The notes: generated by a model from the letters alone, not told the origin. Counted from the first letter of the stretch, positions 20,102 through 29,607 are shown. The stretch: DNA of 64,000 bases from Spiroplasma platyhelix PALS-1 (GCF_021496725.1 NZ_CP051215.1:558001-622000); one strand, 5' to 3'. Numbers and translations: made by a program.

Positions 20102-21652
20102 CTAATTTATTTCATTTACTGATGAGTCAATATAATTATTTATTTCTTTTTCTTCATTGATATCTTTTTCTTTCAATGTATTTTTAACACTAAAATAATT
20201 TTCAATATTAGATTTCAAAGTTTTCTGCAAACTATCTAAATTAGATAGTACTGGTTTATTAGAAGGATCAGTATTACTGTTATTAATAAATAAATTCATT
20301 CTTGTCATATATTGTTTATTATTTTTATTTAAATTCAATTTATATTCTAAATTTGGTTTAAATTGAAAAGAATTAAAATCATTTAATAAACATTCATTAC
20401 TTAATAATGAGTTAATTTGATTTCAAAAACTATTTCATTCATTATTCTTCTTTGTTTTTGATGAACTAATATCACTATCATACACTGTATATATTTTTTT
20501 ATTAAATAGTCTTAATAAAGTCAGTAAAAATGGAATTTCAAATTTTCCAAAACTTTTTAGAATAAATACATTAGTTTCTAAAAATAAAGAATTTAAAATG
20601 TATTCATCATTAAGTCCCTCGCAAATTATTATTTTGTTATAAAATAATGAATTCATAAATTCATTTTTTATAGGTCAATGATGAAATCATTTGCTTATCC
20701 CTTGCTCATAAATATTCATTAGTTGATTTAAGCTGACAGAACGTTCTTTTATTTTATTTTCTGTTGAAAAATTGAATTTTGTAGTAATCTCTATCATTTT
20801 ATTGAAAATAGGATTTGATACATTTAAAAATAACTTTTCATTATACTGTCAAAATTCATGAAAGGCTTTCATTAAAACTATCTCACTTAAATTATTTATA
20901 AAATTATTAACAAAAACAGCAGAATGACTTATGCAAATTATTTTTATAATTTTATTATCAATAGACTTAAGCGAATTTGCAATTTTTATTATTAATTCTG
21001 GATGACACAAATTTTCTGGTTCATCAATTATAAGATATAAATAATTTCCTTTAGTTTCTGAACAAAATTCCAATATTTTATTAATAAGTTTTAGAATTGT
21101 ATAGAAATATTGACCAGTTCCAGCATCTTCTGATATTGAATTAAATATACTACCCATATTTATTTTTTTATGATAATTTAATTCAAAAATATTATTGTTA
21201 ACAAATTTAGGTCTATTAACATTAATTCATTTTAAATCTGGATCTGTTTCATCAACTTGTAACTTTTTATCAATAAAATTGTTATCCATTCATTCTTGAA
21301 CTTTAGTTAAATTTAATTCACTTTTTTCACAAAATTCTTTAAAGCTTTGATTTTCTTTAAAATATTTAGATAAATCATCTTCATTAATTTTATATACAAA
21401 ATTAGTTAATTCATTTAATAATAAACCAATTTTTTGTAAATTATTATCTTTTGCATTTTTTAATTCTTTATCTATATTCAAGTCCGCTTTAATAAAATAA
21501 GATTTTATACCTTTAGATTCTAATTTTTCTGTTATTTTTTGAGTAAAGGTAGTTTTTCCTACACCATTTTTACCAATAATAACTAATCTATCAAAACTAA
21601 CATCAGAAATTTTATCAATTAAATCATTTTCATCTATTTTAAAACTATCCAC
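20102..21652 (-). CDS. OLD-family-like ATPase with Toprim nuclease domain
   Basis: A 516-residue protein in one frame after reading TGA as Trp. N-terminal ATPase: Walker A VIIGKNGVGKTTFTQKI (about residues 24-40), a signature-like stretch GTGQYFYTILKLINKI, Walker B YLIIDEPENLCHPELI and a switch motif ICISHSAVF. C-terminal Toprim: IIICEGLNDEYIL (Glu) and TVYDSDISSS (Asp-x-Asp), then FKPNLEY. ABC-ATPase plus Toprim is the OLD nuclease layout, used in phage-defence systems such as Gabija GajA. No UvrD-like partner lies next to it. The GTG start at 21652 has GGTGAT upstream; another GTG is at 21661. It is transcribed away from a terminator whose arm overlaps its likely promoter. Intact, unlike its neighbours. 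Confidence 0.8.
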
Positions 21653-21668
21653 AATAATCACCAAAATT

Positions 21669-21695
21669 ATTATACCCGATAAAATGGAAAAACAA
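21669..21695 (-). promoter_or_regulatory. Probable promoter of OLD-like gene
   Basis: On the minus strand TATAAT at 21669-21674 is preceded, with a short 15-bp spacer, by TTGTTT (21690-21695), which is also the distal arm of the upstream gene's terminator. The start codon follows within about 20 bp, so the 5' leader would be very short. Confidence 0.45.
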
Positions 21696-21727
21696 CAGAA
21701 ACCCTTCCAATAGGATTTCTGTTGTTT
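21690..21727 (-). terminator. Rho-independent terminator of 21835-22836 gene
   Basis: 12-bp stem AAACAACAGAAA / TTTCTGTTGTTT with a 14-nt loop, followed on the minus strand by TTTTT. It separates the membrane protein gene upstream from the OLD-like gene. Confidence 0.8.
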
Positions 21728-21834
21728 GTACAAATTAATTATATCATTGAAAATGAAATCATACTAAAATATTTATTTTTTAATTTACTTAATGATTTCT
21801 TGTTTAATTAAGTCAATTTAAATTGCGTTAATTT

Positions 21835-22836
21835 TTAAACATTCATATTAGTTTCTGCTAGACGATTTTTTGCGGTACTAGTATGCTCATATTTTCCAAT
21901 TGTTACCGTTCCATCAACTGATCATAACCCTGCCATTGTTTTAGTAGTAATATAAATAACCATACCAACATATGTGATTGTGACTACTAGATTTAATAAA
22001 GCAAACATCATTCTAAATAATCCACCTCTTTCACCAGCTCTTAAGAAATCAGAGAAAGCGGCGATTAAACGAAAGAATGAAAAAATAAGAATAAATACTA
22101 ATTCGATTGTTAGAATGCTCATTCAGATTGTTGAGATTAATTTAAATAATTTTGAATTACTATTGTTATCAAAATCATTTTGTATTTTGTAGGGTAGAAA
22201 TAAAGTTCATGTCATTAACCCCAAAGCAAATACACTGACGCTAATTGTTAAAACTATAATTGAAATTACGCCCATTGTAGAACTTGCATCAAAAATATAA
22301 TTTTTATTGGCAATTGCATTTGTTCCAACAAGTAATGGTAAGAAATAAGAAAGAGCAAAGATGGGAAAACCAACCATTGTACAAATTGCCATAGTTTTTG
22401 ATAGAAAGTAACGTGGTTTAATAGTTGAAGTTGTTGCAACATTCGGGAATGCTGTCACCAAAAATGGTGTAAAAAAGCCACCAACTCCTAAACTTAATGC
22501 TGAAATAATATAACGATTAGCACATAACTCTTCATCTGAAGATCTTTTTGCTAAGCGAATGATAATTAATGCCGTATAAATGCTTCTTCAAACAAAATAA
22601 ATAATCAGTGCTAACATCAGAGACACAATTGCTTTATTTGTTAAATCATCACTAGCTAAAGCATTATATATATCGTTCATATAAGATATATATACTATTA
22701 ATCCAATTACTGAAAAAACAGTTCCAAAAATTTGAGCCATTACCAATCAATTTCTGGGAACAGCGCTATAAGGATTATAGCCATTAGCGTTATTTGGGTT
22801 ATTATAATGGTTATAATCATTGTTATTGTATGCCAT
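21835..22836 (-). CDS. Polytopic membrane protein with Asn/Tyr-rich N-terminus
   Basis: 333 residues, start 22836 with AAAGGAGA 7 nt upstream. Residues 1-30 are an Asn/Tyr repeat-like tail (NNNDYNHYNNPNNANGYN), followed by about eight hydrophobic segments: 33-55, 68-90, 105-120, 138-158, 180-202, 230-250, 262-282 and a final one ending TYVGMVIYITTKTMAG. The C-terminus is soluble and short. Eight or so Trp positions are mostly TGA, as in host genes. I recognise no transporter family. It lies just inside the right-hand flanking repeat, so it may be island cargo or a host gene next to the boundary. Confidence 0.75.
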
Positions 22837-23307
22837 TTTTTTCTCCTTTTATTATTTTAAAATAATAAATTTTATAATATTGAATTGTACTTTTTTTAAT
22901 AAAAAAAGCAAATAATTTAGATAGATTGAAAGAATTATTTGCTATATTGTGTGGTGAAAAATATTATTCAACTTACATTTCTTAATTTAACGATCTTTAA
23001 ATTATAAGGAGAAGATTAAAAAAAATAGCAACTAGAATGATCCAATCTACGGATAAAATAAACTGCTAATTAAAATAAAATTGTCCAGTTTATTAAACTA
23101 AACACAACAAATTAGAACCCTTTCAGGACTCTTTTTTTATAAATCACAACAATTTAATTCTTCATTTAAATAACTTAATAATAAAAATCTAACATTTATC
23201 TGATAATGTCTATAAAATTATTTTATAAAAGTTTTTTTAATAGAACAAAATTATCTATCCAATTGTTATCTTTGTGATAGTCTTAATAAAAAGAAACGAG
23301 GCTTTGG
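22837..23307. other. 471-bp intergenic region with repeat copy 2
   Basis: Divergent gap between the 21835-22836 membrane protein and the EamA-like transporter. It contains the second flanking repeat (22920-23003), an AAGGAGA sequence directly after it that looks like a ribosome site for a lost gene, and AT-rich sequence with no other frame or clear hairpin. Confidence 0.6.
22920..23003 (+). repeat. Island-flanking repeat copy 2 (gene-end remnant)
   Basis: Same orientation as copy 1 (15410-15490). In-frame translation reads RLKELFAILCGEKYYSTYIS, a stop, then FNDL and a second stop; copy 1 has ITEFNEL at that place, so one codon has become TAA here. The frame extends upstream only to about 22890. 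It is followed by AAGGAGA, as if another gene once started here. Confidence 0.6.
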
Positions 23308-24444
23308 ATGCTCAAAAAAAATACCAATTTTTTAATTGCTGGTGGATTTGGAATAAGTGCAGCAATGTTCTATTCACTAACTCCATTATTTGTGTTTTTC
23401 TTTGCAAGCAGTTCATTGCCGATAACTTATGCAATATTTTTGGCAACAATTCAAGAATTCATGTCTTTCATTCTTGTCGGAATTGTCATCGGATTTTATC
23501 ACTGAAAAGAAATTCAAACGCCAAAAACCTATTGAATGAACTATACACTTTTAATTCCTTTTGGCTATATGTTTGGTGTTGGAATCTACAGTAACTTTCT
23601 TGATTTAATAAATAAATTAAAAAATGGCCGTGTCTGAATTATGGCAGCAGTAGGCGTACTTGCTGGACCAATCTCAATGTCACTATTGATGATCGCAGCT
23701 TTATATTTAAATGATGGAACTTTAAATAATGTTATTTTAAACACTGCTCCAATTTATTGTATGATTTTAAGTCGCTTTGTTTTAAAAGACAAAATTAACA
23801 ATGTTGGGCTGATTGGTATCATCATCACTAGTTTACTTACTTTTGGAATGTTGTTTAATTTTTTCTTTATCAAAGACACAATTGATTGAAAAGCAATTCT
23901 TGGAGTTGGCCTTTCTTTCATTGCTGCTCTAGCATATGCAATTGAAGGAACTGTTAGCGATTATTTTCTTCACAACAACAAACTTCATCTAACAAATTAT
24001 GAAATCGTAACAGTTAAATCGTTTGTTAGCTTTTGAATTATGCTAATTATTGCTCTACCAGTTGCTTCAGCAATTGATTCTCAACCTTTATATAATGGCT
24101 GAACAATTTTCAAAACTAGTTTTGATGCCTACGGCTGACAAGCACTTCTAGTATATGCATCTGGAATCACTATGGGTACTGGCCGCTTACTTTACTTTGA
24201 AACTGTTAAACTAGCATCAGGAACATATGCTCTAGCAACCCAACTAACAATGTTAATCTGAACACCAGTCTTTCAAATTCTTGGAAACTTATGAATCCCA
24301 GAAATTCATACTGATAGATTGCAATGATTCTACTGACTGTGAGCAGGACTAATCTTGCTGAGTTTATTTATTGTAACCTTCAACGAAGACATTTATAGTT
24401 GGTACCTAAAGCATGTTAAATCAAAGTCAAAAAAACATAAGTAA
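23308..24444 (+). CDS. EamA/DMT-superfamily-like transporter
   Basis: Integral membrane protein of 378 residues with about ten hydrophobic helices in two halves of five, the drug/metabolite transporter layout. The first half contains GGFGISAAMFYSLTPLFVFF and, after a stretch with conserved Pro, TLNNVILNTAPIYCMILSRF followed by VLKDKINNVGLIGIIITSLL, which resembles the EamA motif around helix 4. The second half begins WKAILGVGLSFIAALAYAIE. Substrate cannot be deduced. The start is ATG 23308, preceded by a weak CGAGG. Ends at a bidirectional hairpin. Many in-frame TGA Trp codons. Confidence 0.8.
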
Positions 24445-24445
24445 C

Positions 24446-24481
24446 AAAAAAAGATTAGCGTATCTGTGCTAATCTTTTTTT
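24446..24481. terminator. Bidirectional terminator
   Basis: Arms AAAAAAAGATTAGC and GCTAATCTTTTTTT, 8-nt loop, between the convergent transporter gene and the 24469-24924 membrane protein, whose stop codon lies inside it. Confidence 0.85.
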
Positions 24482-24924
24482 ATCTTTTTCTTACCACGAA
24501 CAACAATCAACAATACCATACTTGCTAAAAATATCCCAACAACAGCACAAGCAAATGCAATGATAAAGCGAATTAAAAAGTAATGATAGTCCAACCAGTA
24601 ACTAGTTAGATACAATCCGATAATAAAGCAAGCAAAAGGAATAATATATGTAAATTGATCTAATTGATGTAACTTAAGTTTATAAGTAACAAAAGTTGTG
24701 CTAAGAGCAAACAACAATAAAGCAAGTGATAAAACAACCATCAATCATAATGGTAGTTTAAAAGTAAAATTAAAGTCTTTTGATGTCAAGAAAAAAAGTA
24801 GTAAGCCTGGAACCAACACTTGACCAATTAAGTAACAAAAACTAACAAAAAAATTAGTTCTCTTTAAAGGTTGCGATTCAAAATTACTATTTTCTGTCAC
24901 TAGTTCAACATTATTTTCATTCAT
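24469..24924 (-). CDS. Small polytopic membrane protein, unknown
   Basis: 151 residues with about four hydrophobic helices (29-48, 61-80, 90-110, 117-141) and a basic C-terminal tail RGKKKIKKD. The start at 24924 has AAGGTG about 10 nt upstream. One TGA is Trp. The N-terminal 20 residues are polar (NENNVELVTENSNFESQ). No family recognised. It stands alone between a terminator and a tRNA-Gly gene. Confidence 0.75.
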
Positions 24925-25021
24925 TATTTTCTACACCTTACTAGTTTTATCAATCAACTTATTATAACATTCATCAAAAAATAAAAAAGATGTTTACAAA
25001 AACATCAGTTACTTAATAATA

Positions 25022-25096
25022 TGGAGCGGGTGATGGGAATCGAACCCACGTCTTCAGCTTGGAAGGCTGTAATAATAGCCACTATACGACACCCGC
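25022..25096 (-). tRNA. tRNA-Gly (anticodon TCC)
   Basis: Minus-strand cloverleaf: acceptor GCGGGTG pairs with CACCCGC, T-arm GTGGGTTCGATTCCCAT, anticodon loop CTTCCAA giving TCC. CCA is encoded at 25022-25024. In code-4 genomes with few tRNAs this species may read all Gly codons. Confidence 0.95.
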
Positions 25097-25169
25097 ATTC
25101 AGACAAAGATATTTATATCAATTATTAGATTTAAAGTCAATATCAATTTATCAATTGCTACTAAACATT

Positions 25170-25625
25170 TTAATTTGATTTATTTTTTTTGACATTAGTT
25201 TTATTAAGATAATAAATACTAAACAAAGCAAACATGACATTGCAAAGTGCTAGTAAGTTAACAATCAGTCATAAAATTCATAAACTATTAACATTTAAGA
25301 AAACTAAAAATACTAAACTTAATAAAATAAACAACAATGATAAGAATAAGAAAATTGACAATAATTCAAAACTATTAGTAACTCACACTGGCATAATGAA
25401 AACAAAAAGCAACATCAAACTAATCGGCCAAATTGAAGCTTGCAATGGCCAATTCATAATGACTGCTGCTAAATTGTCATCTGATTTAGGATAAAAGTTC
25501 TTTGTAAGAAACATCAATCAAATTAAAAATAATAAAGTTCCAGAAACTGTAATGGTAATACGATCAAACATAATTAAACTTTTAGGATTAATTTTTTTTC
25601 ATCTTGCTTTAATTGATTTTTTCAT
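25170..25625 (-). CDS. Small polytopic membrane protein, unknown
   Basis: 151 residues, four predicted helices (about 27-45, 58-80, 88-113, 116-137), and a basic N-terminal stretch KKSIKARWKKINPKS. It uses both TGG (two) and TGA for Trp. The C-terminus is Lys/Asn rich. The start at 25625 follows a weak TTGATG context; no strong ribosome site. It lies just downstream of the tiny protein gene 25656-25784 and the SNF symporter, so it may be part of that transcription unit. Family unknown. Confidence 0.7.
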
Positions 25626-25655
25626 ATTACATCAAGCCTCTGGATAAAAAGATTT

Positions 25656-25784
25656 TTATTTTCTTTTCTTTACTTTTGGTTTGTAGTTTTGATCTTTCTT
25701 GACATCCATGATAATGAAGAAAATAAAGCCACCAATAAAGAATAGTAATAACACTATTAAATAGATAATAGAACCAACTGACAT
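25656..25784 (-). CDS. Single-span small membrane protein next to symporter
   Basis: 42-residue protein: one membrane helix (about residues 5-25, IIYLIVLLLFFIGGFIFFII) and a basic tail KPKVKKRK. It begins 4 bp after the symporter stop with GGGTAAAATAATG context, so it is coupled to that gene. Several bacterial SNF symporters are followed by a tiny MetS-like single-span protein; this may be an equivalent, but the sequence is too short to prove it. Confidence 0.65.
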   Translation of the reverse strand: MSVGSIIYLIVLLLFFIGGFIFFIIMDVKKDQNYKPKVKKRK

Positions 25785-25788
25785 TATT

Positions 25789-27315
25789 TTACCCTACTTT
25801 CTTCTTCTTGTTGAATAAAAGGCGAATTTCCTTATGAAACATCAAGATTACAGCTACAATTAATGGAATTAAGAATCCAACAATCAAGCCAATCAAACCA
25901 TGAATAAAGGCATTGTTTGAAATACCAACACCAACATCATAAAATGCTGCAATAATATTAACAAAAATAAGAATTGGTGCAACAATTAAGATAAAGCATC
26001 CAAACACTTTTTTTCATTTAATTCAGGAATATTTATTATTATATTCTTTTAAACTAGGATAGAGTTTTCAACCTAAAGGACCAATTCCTGCTAGTAGACC
26101 TAGTCCGATAATTAGTAACCAAATTTGAGCAATTCAATTCCCAACCCCATTAATTAACGCAGGTGAGTTATTGAAAGTAAATAGGATTGATAGAATCATT
26201 GCAAAGCCTGCAGAAAGCAGTAAAGCTGCAATTCTTGGGATATTAACATCATATTCTAAACCATTAACCATCGACTCTACTTGGCCAATTAACGACGACA
26301 TTCCGGCAAAAAATAACGTTAAGAAAAAGACGACTGCAACAACATTCCCAAAGCCAGGAGCAGTTTGATTAATAATTGCAAATAGTTGTGGGAACACTTG
26401 GAAAATTAATGCTGGTCCTCCACTACCAAAAACCTCATCAAAATCCTTCCCTTGCGCATGAGCAATATTACCAATAGCACTGAAAACAATCATTGCTGTA
26501 AGTATTCCTACAAGACTAGTTCCTAATCCAACAACAAAGGCATGATTAGTACTATCTTGATTTTTTGGTGCATGAGCTGAATAAATATAAATTGTTCCTG
26601 TACATGTAGAGAGCATAAAGAAAGCCTGACCAAAAGCATCTTTTCATAAACCTGGTTTCAACATCTCTTTTGCATCAAACTGCATCATACGATTTAATCC
26701 CGTACCAGCTCCCGCTAGTGTACTAGTGTAGATTACTAAAAATAGAATCATCACAAATAAAGATGGAATAAAAACCTTATTTGCCTTATCAATTCCTTTA
26801 TCAACACCACCTAATAAGATTACAATTAAAATAATTCATACCACTAATGTAGATAGTAAAACTTTTCAATTTAAGTTACCTAATGCTAGAAAACTAGTAG
26901 GATTTTCATTAGTAACATTTAAAATTTGATCATAAAAGAAATTATTTTGATTCAAACCAGAAGTAAAACTGATAATGATGTTAATTAAACATCAACCAAT
27001 TAAGACACTATAATATGTACTTAAAATTAGAACTGTACTTGATTGCAATCAAGCAAAGAAAGCTCCTTTCTTACCAGCTTGTTCAGTAAAAAATTCAATA
27101 TGATTTTTTCTTGACTTGTTTCCAATTGTCATTTCAATAAATAGTACTGGAATTGCACAAATGATCATTGAAATAATAAAAGGAATAAAAAAGGCCCCAC
27201 GGTGTAAATATACTTGTGTGGGAAATCCTCAAATTCCACCAAGACCAACTGTTGCACCAATCACTGAGACAAGAAAACCAAATTTATTTATTGTTTTCCT
27301 CGATTTTGTTTCCAT
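25789..27315 (-). CDS. Sodium-dependent SNF-family (LeuT-fold) symporter
   Basis: 508-residue neurotransmitter:sodium-symporter-family transporter, expected to import amino acids with Na+. The diagnostic start is present: VSVIGATVGLGGIWGFPTQV followed by GGA-like HRGAFFIPF, the unwound helix 1 that binds Na+ and substrate. About eleven or twelve helices follow; helix 6 region reads FGQAFFMLSTCTGTIYIYSA, with SAL/SG-type conserved serines. The start at 27315 has GGAGGAT 9 nt upstream. In-frame TGA codons are Trp. It is divergent from the polysaccharide deacetylase and followed 4 bp later by a 42-residue single-span protein. Substrate not predictable. Confidence 0.92.
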
Positions 27316-27532
27316 AGTAGATCCTCCTTCATAAATTTTGCTATTAAATTTTAATATTATTAATATCATAAACTATTTTTTATTTTTTTGACAATGATAT
27401 TAATAAAAACAACAAAAATAAAATAGATTCAATCAGGTTTTTTAAGCTTTTTTATAAATTACTTTTTTACTTATTATCTCAATATAACTAGTATAATTAA
27501 TAAAAATGCAAGAAATGGTGGATTATTTTTTT

Positions 27533-28321
27533 ATGAAAATAAAAACAAAAAAATTATTACTCTTATCACTAGTACTATTTTCCTTTTTTTTATTAATTCT
27601 CAATATTTTTGTTAGCACTCGCATTATCTATCACTATCAAGTTAACAAAATAAGTACCAATGAAAAAGTTGTGATGCTGACATTTGATGATGGTCCTCAA
27701 ACTACTGCAGACAACCAAATTCTAGATATTTTAGAAGCAGAAAATGTTAGTGGGACATTTTTTCAAGTTGGAAAAACAATTGAAGAAGGACTAAATAATT
27801 TTAATCAAGCAGTAAGCGATGAATTTTTAAGTTTAGAAAAAAGAATTCTTACAGGACCATCATTTTCTTGAATTGGAAATCACACCTATTCTCACAATCG
27901 CTATGTCAACAAACAAAAACTAGCAGTAGCAGAATTAAATAAAACACACGCAATATTAGAAAAAATCTATCAAGATATTTTAGATCTTTCAATCAATCAA
28001 GAATTAGTTCCAACTCGTCTTTCATACTTACAATATTTTAATGGCATGGACTACATTAGTGAAAAAACTAACAATAAATATTTTATTCGTGGCTATTTAG
28101 GACATGACTATAAAGAAGAAGAAACAGGAAAGAAAAAAATTCTTTCTGAATATTTGTCACATTTAAAATCTGGTCAAATTTTTGTTTGTCATACAAGAAA
28201 TTATGCTCAAGAGTGACTTGGTGAACTAATCCATACATTAAAAGATAAGGGCTATAAATTTGCTTCTTTTAATCCTGCTAGTCCTAGTTACTATAAAAAC
28301 TTTGGAAAGTTGGTGCCTTAA
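27533..28321 (+). CDS. Polysaccharide deacetylase (CE4/NodB family), membrane-anchored
   Basis: 262 residues with an N-terminal signal anchor (about 6-30: LLLLSLVLFSFFLLILNIFV) and an extracytoplasmic CE4 domain. Motif 1 is MLTFDDGP (catalytic and metal Asp, about residues 50-57), motif 2 GNHTYSHNR (metal His pair), and a late motif IFVCHTRN with the catalytic-type His. The third motif, normally RxPxG, is degenerate (PTRLSY). CE4 enzymes remove acetyl groups from peptidoglycan, chitin or capsular sugars; without a wall, a capsule or a host/arthropod glycan is the plausible target. The start at 27533 was chosen for GGTGG upstream; ATG 27506 lies too close to the -10 at 27492-27497. Confidence 0.85.
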
Positions 28322-28323
28322 TT

Positions 28324-28680
28324 ATGCTTTCAGGATGAGAACTTACTTACACAATTTTAATTTTTCTAGCTTTTATTATTCTTTCTAGTTTTAATGGCTT
28401 TTTACTTGCTAAAATCCTAAAAGACCAAACAATCGAAAAAAATTTATTTTGAATTTTCATCTGCTTAATTTTCTTTGATGAATTTCTAATTTTAGTTGCA
28501 TTTGTTTTTAAGATTCTCTCTTTTAGCCTTGCTACTGATCTCTATCATCTAGAAATCACTCTTGCAAATTGAATTGCCTTTATTGCTTTAATCTTAGCTA
28601 TCATCATACTAATTTTTCTACCTCTACAAACAAAGAACACCAGTACTAATTCAAAGTTAGTAAAAAAAGAACTGAATTAA
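28324..28680 (+). CDS. Small membrane protein downstream of deacetylase
   Basis: 118 residues with three hydrophobic helices (about 7-28, 43-64, 82-102) and a polar C-terminus ending KLVKKELN. It starts 2 bp after the deacetylase stop, so it is co-translated with it. Three TGA codons are Trp. No recognised family; a partner or export helper of the deacetylase is possible but unproven. A terminator follows directly. Confidence 0.75.
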
Positions 28681-28694
28681 ATTCAGTTCTTTTT
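28666..28694 (+). terminator. Rho-independent terminator
   Basis: Stem AAAAGAACTGAAT / ATTCAGTTCTTTT with a TAA loop (the stop codon of the preceding gene), followed by T-rich sequence. Confidence 0.85.
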
Positions 28695-28710
28695 CTATGT
28701 ATGATTTAAT

Positions 28711-28768
28711 AAATTATCTTATTGTAAGAAAGCAAATTTAATTTTAAATTCTTACAATAAGATAATTT
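28711..28768. repeat. Perfect 20-bp inverted repeat beside tRNA-Leu
   Basis: Arms 28711-28730 (AAATTATCTTATTGTAAGAA) and 28749-28768 are exact reverse complements around an 18-nt AT loop. The right arm ends at the encoded CCA of tRNA-Leu(CAA). There is no long T-tract. It may be a 3'-end processing or termination structure for the tRNA cluster, or a mobile-element scar. Confidence 0.75.
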
Positions 28769-28849
28769 GGTACCCAGAGTGGGACTTGAACCCACATGAT
28801 TTCTCGGCAGGTTTTGAATCTGCTGCGTCTACCATTTCGCCATCCGGGT
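28768..28849 (-). tRNA. tRNA-Leu (anticodon CAA)
   Basis: Long-variable-arm type: acceptor ACCCGGA / TCTGGGT, TGGCGAAATGGTAGACGC D-arm, loop TTCAAAA giving CAA, encoded CCA. The anticodon stem has an A-C mismatch at its last pair (GCAGA / CCTGC). Last gene of the seven-tRNA cluster. Confidence 0.93.
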
Positions 28850-28908
28850 ATTTCTTTAGAAAAAAAGAAAGATTAAATTTCTCTTTCTTAAATATCAAAA
28901 GTTACTAA

Positions 28909-28996
28909 TGGTGCCCAGAGCGAGACTCGAACTCGCACAGCCGTTAAAAGCTACCGGATCTTAAGCCCGGCGTGTCTACCATTTCACCATCTGGGC
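28909..28996 (-). tRNA. tRNA-Leu (anticodon TAA)
   Basis: Acceptor GCCCAGA / TCTGGGC, anticodon stem CCGGG / TCCGG around CTTAAGA giving TAA, long variable arm, encoded CCA. Confidence 0.95.
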
Positions 28997-29016
28997 AAAC
29001 TTATTGATTAAATTAA

Positions 29017-29091
29017 TGGTGCCCCCGGCAAGGCTCGAACTTGCGACACCCCGATTAAAAGCCGGGTGCTCTACCACTGAGCTACGAGGGC
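29017..29091 (-). tRNA. tRNA-Lys (anticodon TTT)
   Basis: Acceptor GCCCTCG, D-arm TAGCTCAGTGGTAGAGCA, anticodon loop CTTTTAA giving TTT, T-arm CAAGTTCGAGCCTTG, encoded CCA. Confidence 0.95.
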
Positions 29092-29108
29092 ATAATATTT
29101 ATTTAAAA

Positions 29109-29183
29109 TGGCTGGGGTGGATGGGATTGAACCATCGCATGTAGGAGTCAAAGTCCTATGCCTTACCGCTTGGCTACACCCCA
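29109..29183 (-). tRNA. tRNA-Gln (anticodon TTG)
   Basis: Acceptor TGGGGTG / CACCCCA, anticodon stem TAGGA / TCCTA around CTTTGAC giving TTG, encoded CCA. Confidence 0.95.
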
Positions 29184-29194
29184 ATCATAAATAA

Positions 29195-29281
29195 TGGTGG
29201 AGGGGGAGGGATTCGAACCCCCGAACTCAAAGAGATCTGATCTACAGTCAGGTGCAGTTAGCCAGGCTTTGCTACCCCTCC
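29195..29281 (-). tRNA. tRNA-Tyr (anticodon GTA)
   Basis: Acceptor GGAGGGG / CCCCTCC, loop CTGTAGA giving GTA, long variable arm as expected for bacterial tRNA-Tyr, encoded CCA. Confidence 0.95.
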
Positions 29282-29282
29282 A

Positions 29283-29359
29283 TGGTGCTGGCGACAGGAA
29301 TCGAACCTGCAACCCCCTGATTACAAATCAGGTGCTCTGCCGAGTTGAGCCACGCCAGC
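29283..29359 (-). tRNA. tRNA-Thr (anticodon TGT)
   Basis: Acceptor GCTGGCG / CGCCAGC, anticodon stem CCTGA / TCAGG around TTTGTAA giving TGT, encoded CCA. Confidence 0.95.
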
Positions 29360-29381
29360 CTATTTAATTTTAAACTTAAAA

Positions 29382-29455
29382 TGGTGGAGCATAACGGAAT
29401 TGAACCGCTAATACTTGCTTGTAAGGCAAGAGTTTTACCATTAAACTAATGCTCC
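29382..29455 (-). tRNA. tRNA-Val (anticodon TAC)
   Basis: First gene of the cluster. Acceptor GGAGCAT / ATGCTCC, anticodon stem CTTGC / GCAAG around CTTACAA giving TAC, encoded CCA. Confidence 0.95.
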
Positions 29456-29492
29456 AAAAGATTTTTAGCCTTGTAGTTTAAAAACCTTATTC

Positions 29493-29521
29493 ATTATAAT
29501 AGATATTTTTTAGTTTTACAA
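29493..29521 (-). promoter_or_regulatory. Promoter of the tRNA cluster
   Basis: Minus-strand TTGTAA (29516-29521) and TATAAT (29493-29498) with a 17-bp spacer, about 40 bp upstream of tRNA-Val. Confidence 0.8.
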
Positions 29522-29607
29522 TTATTTTTAAGTAAGATTTTAAAAAATATCTTAAAGATGATAGTGATATAATTAATTATATTAATTAGGTATGGTGAAA
29601 ATAGATA

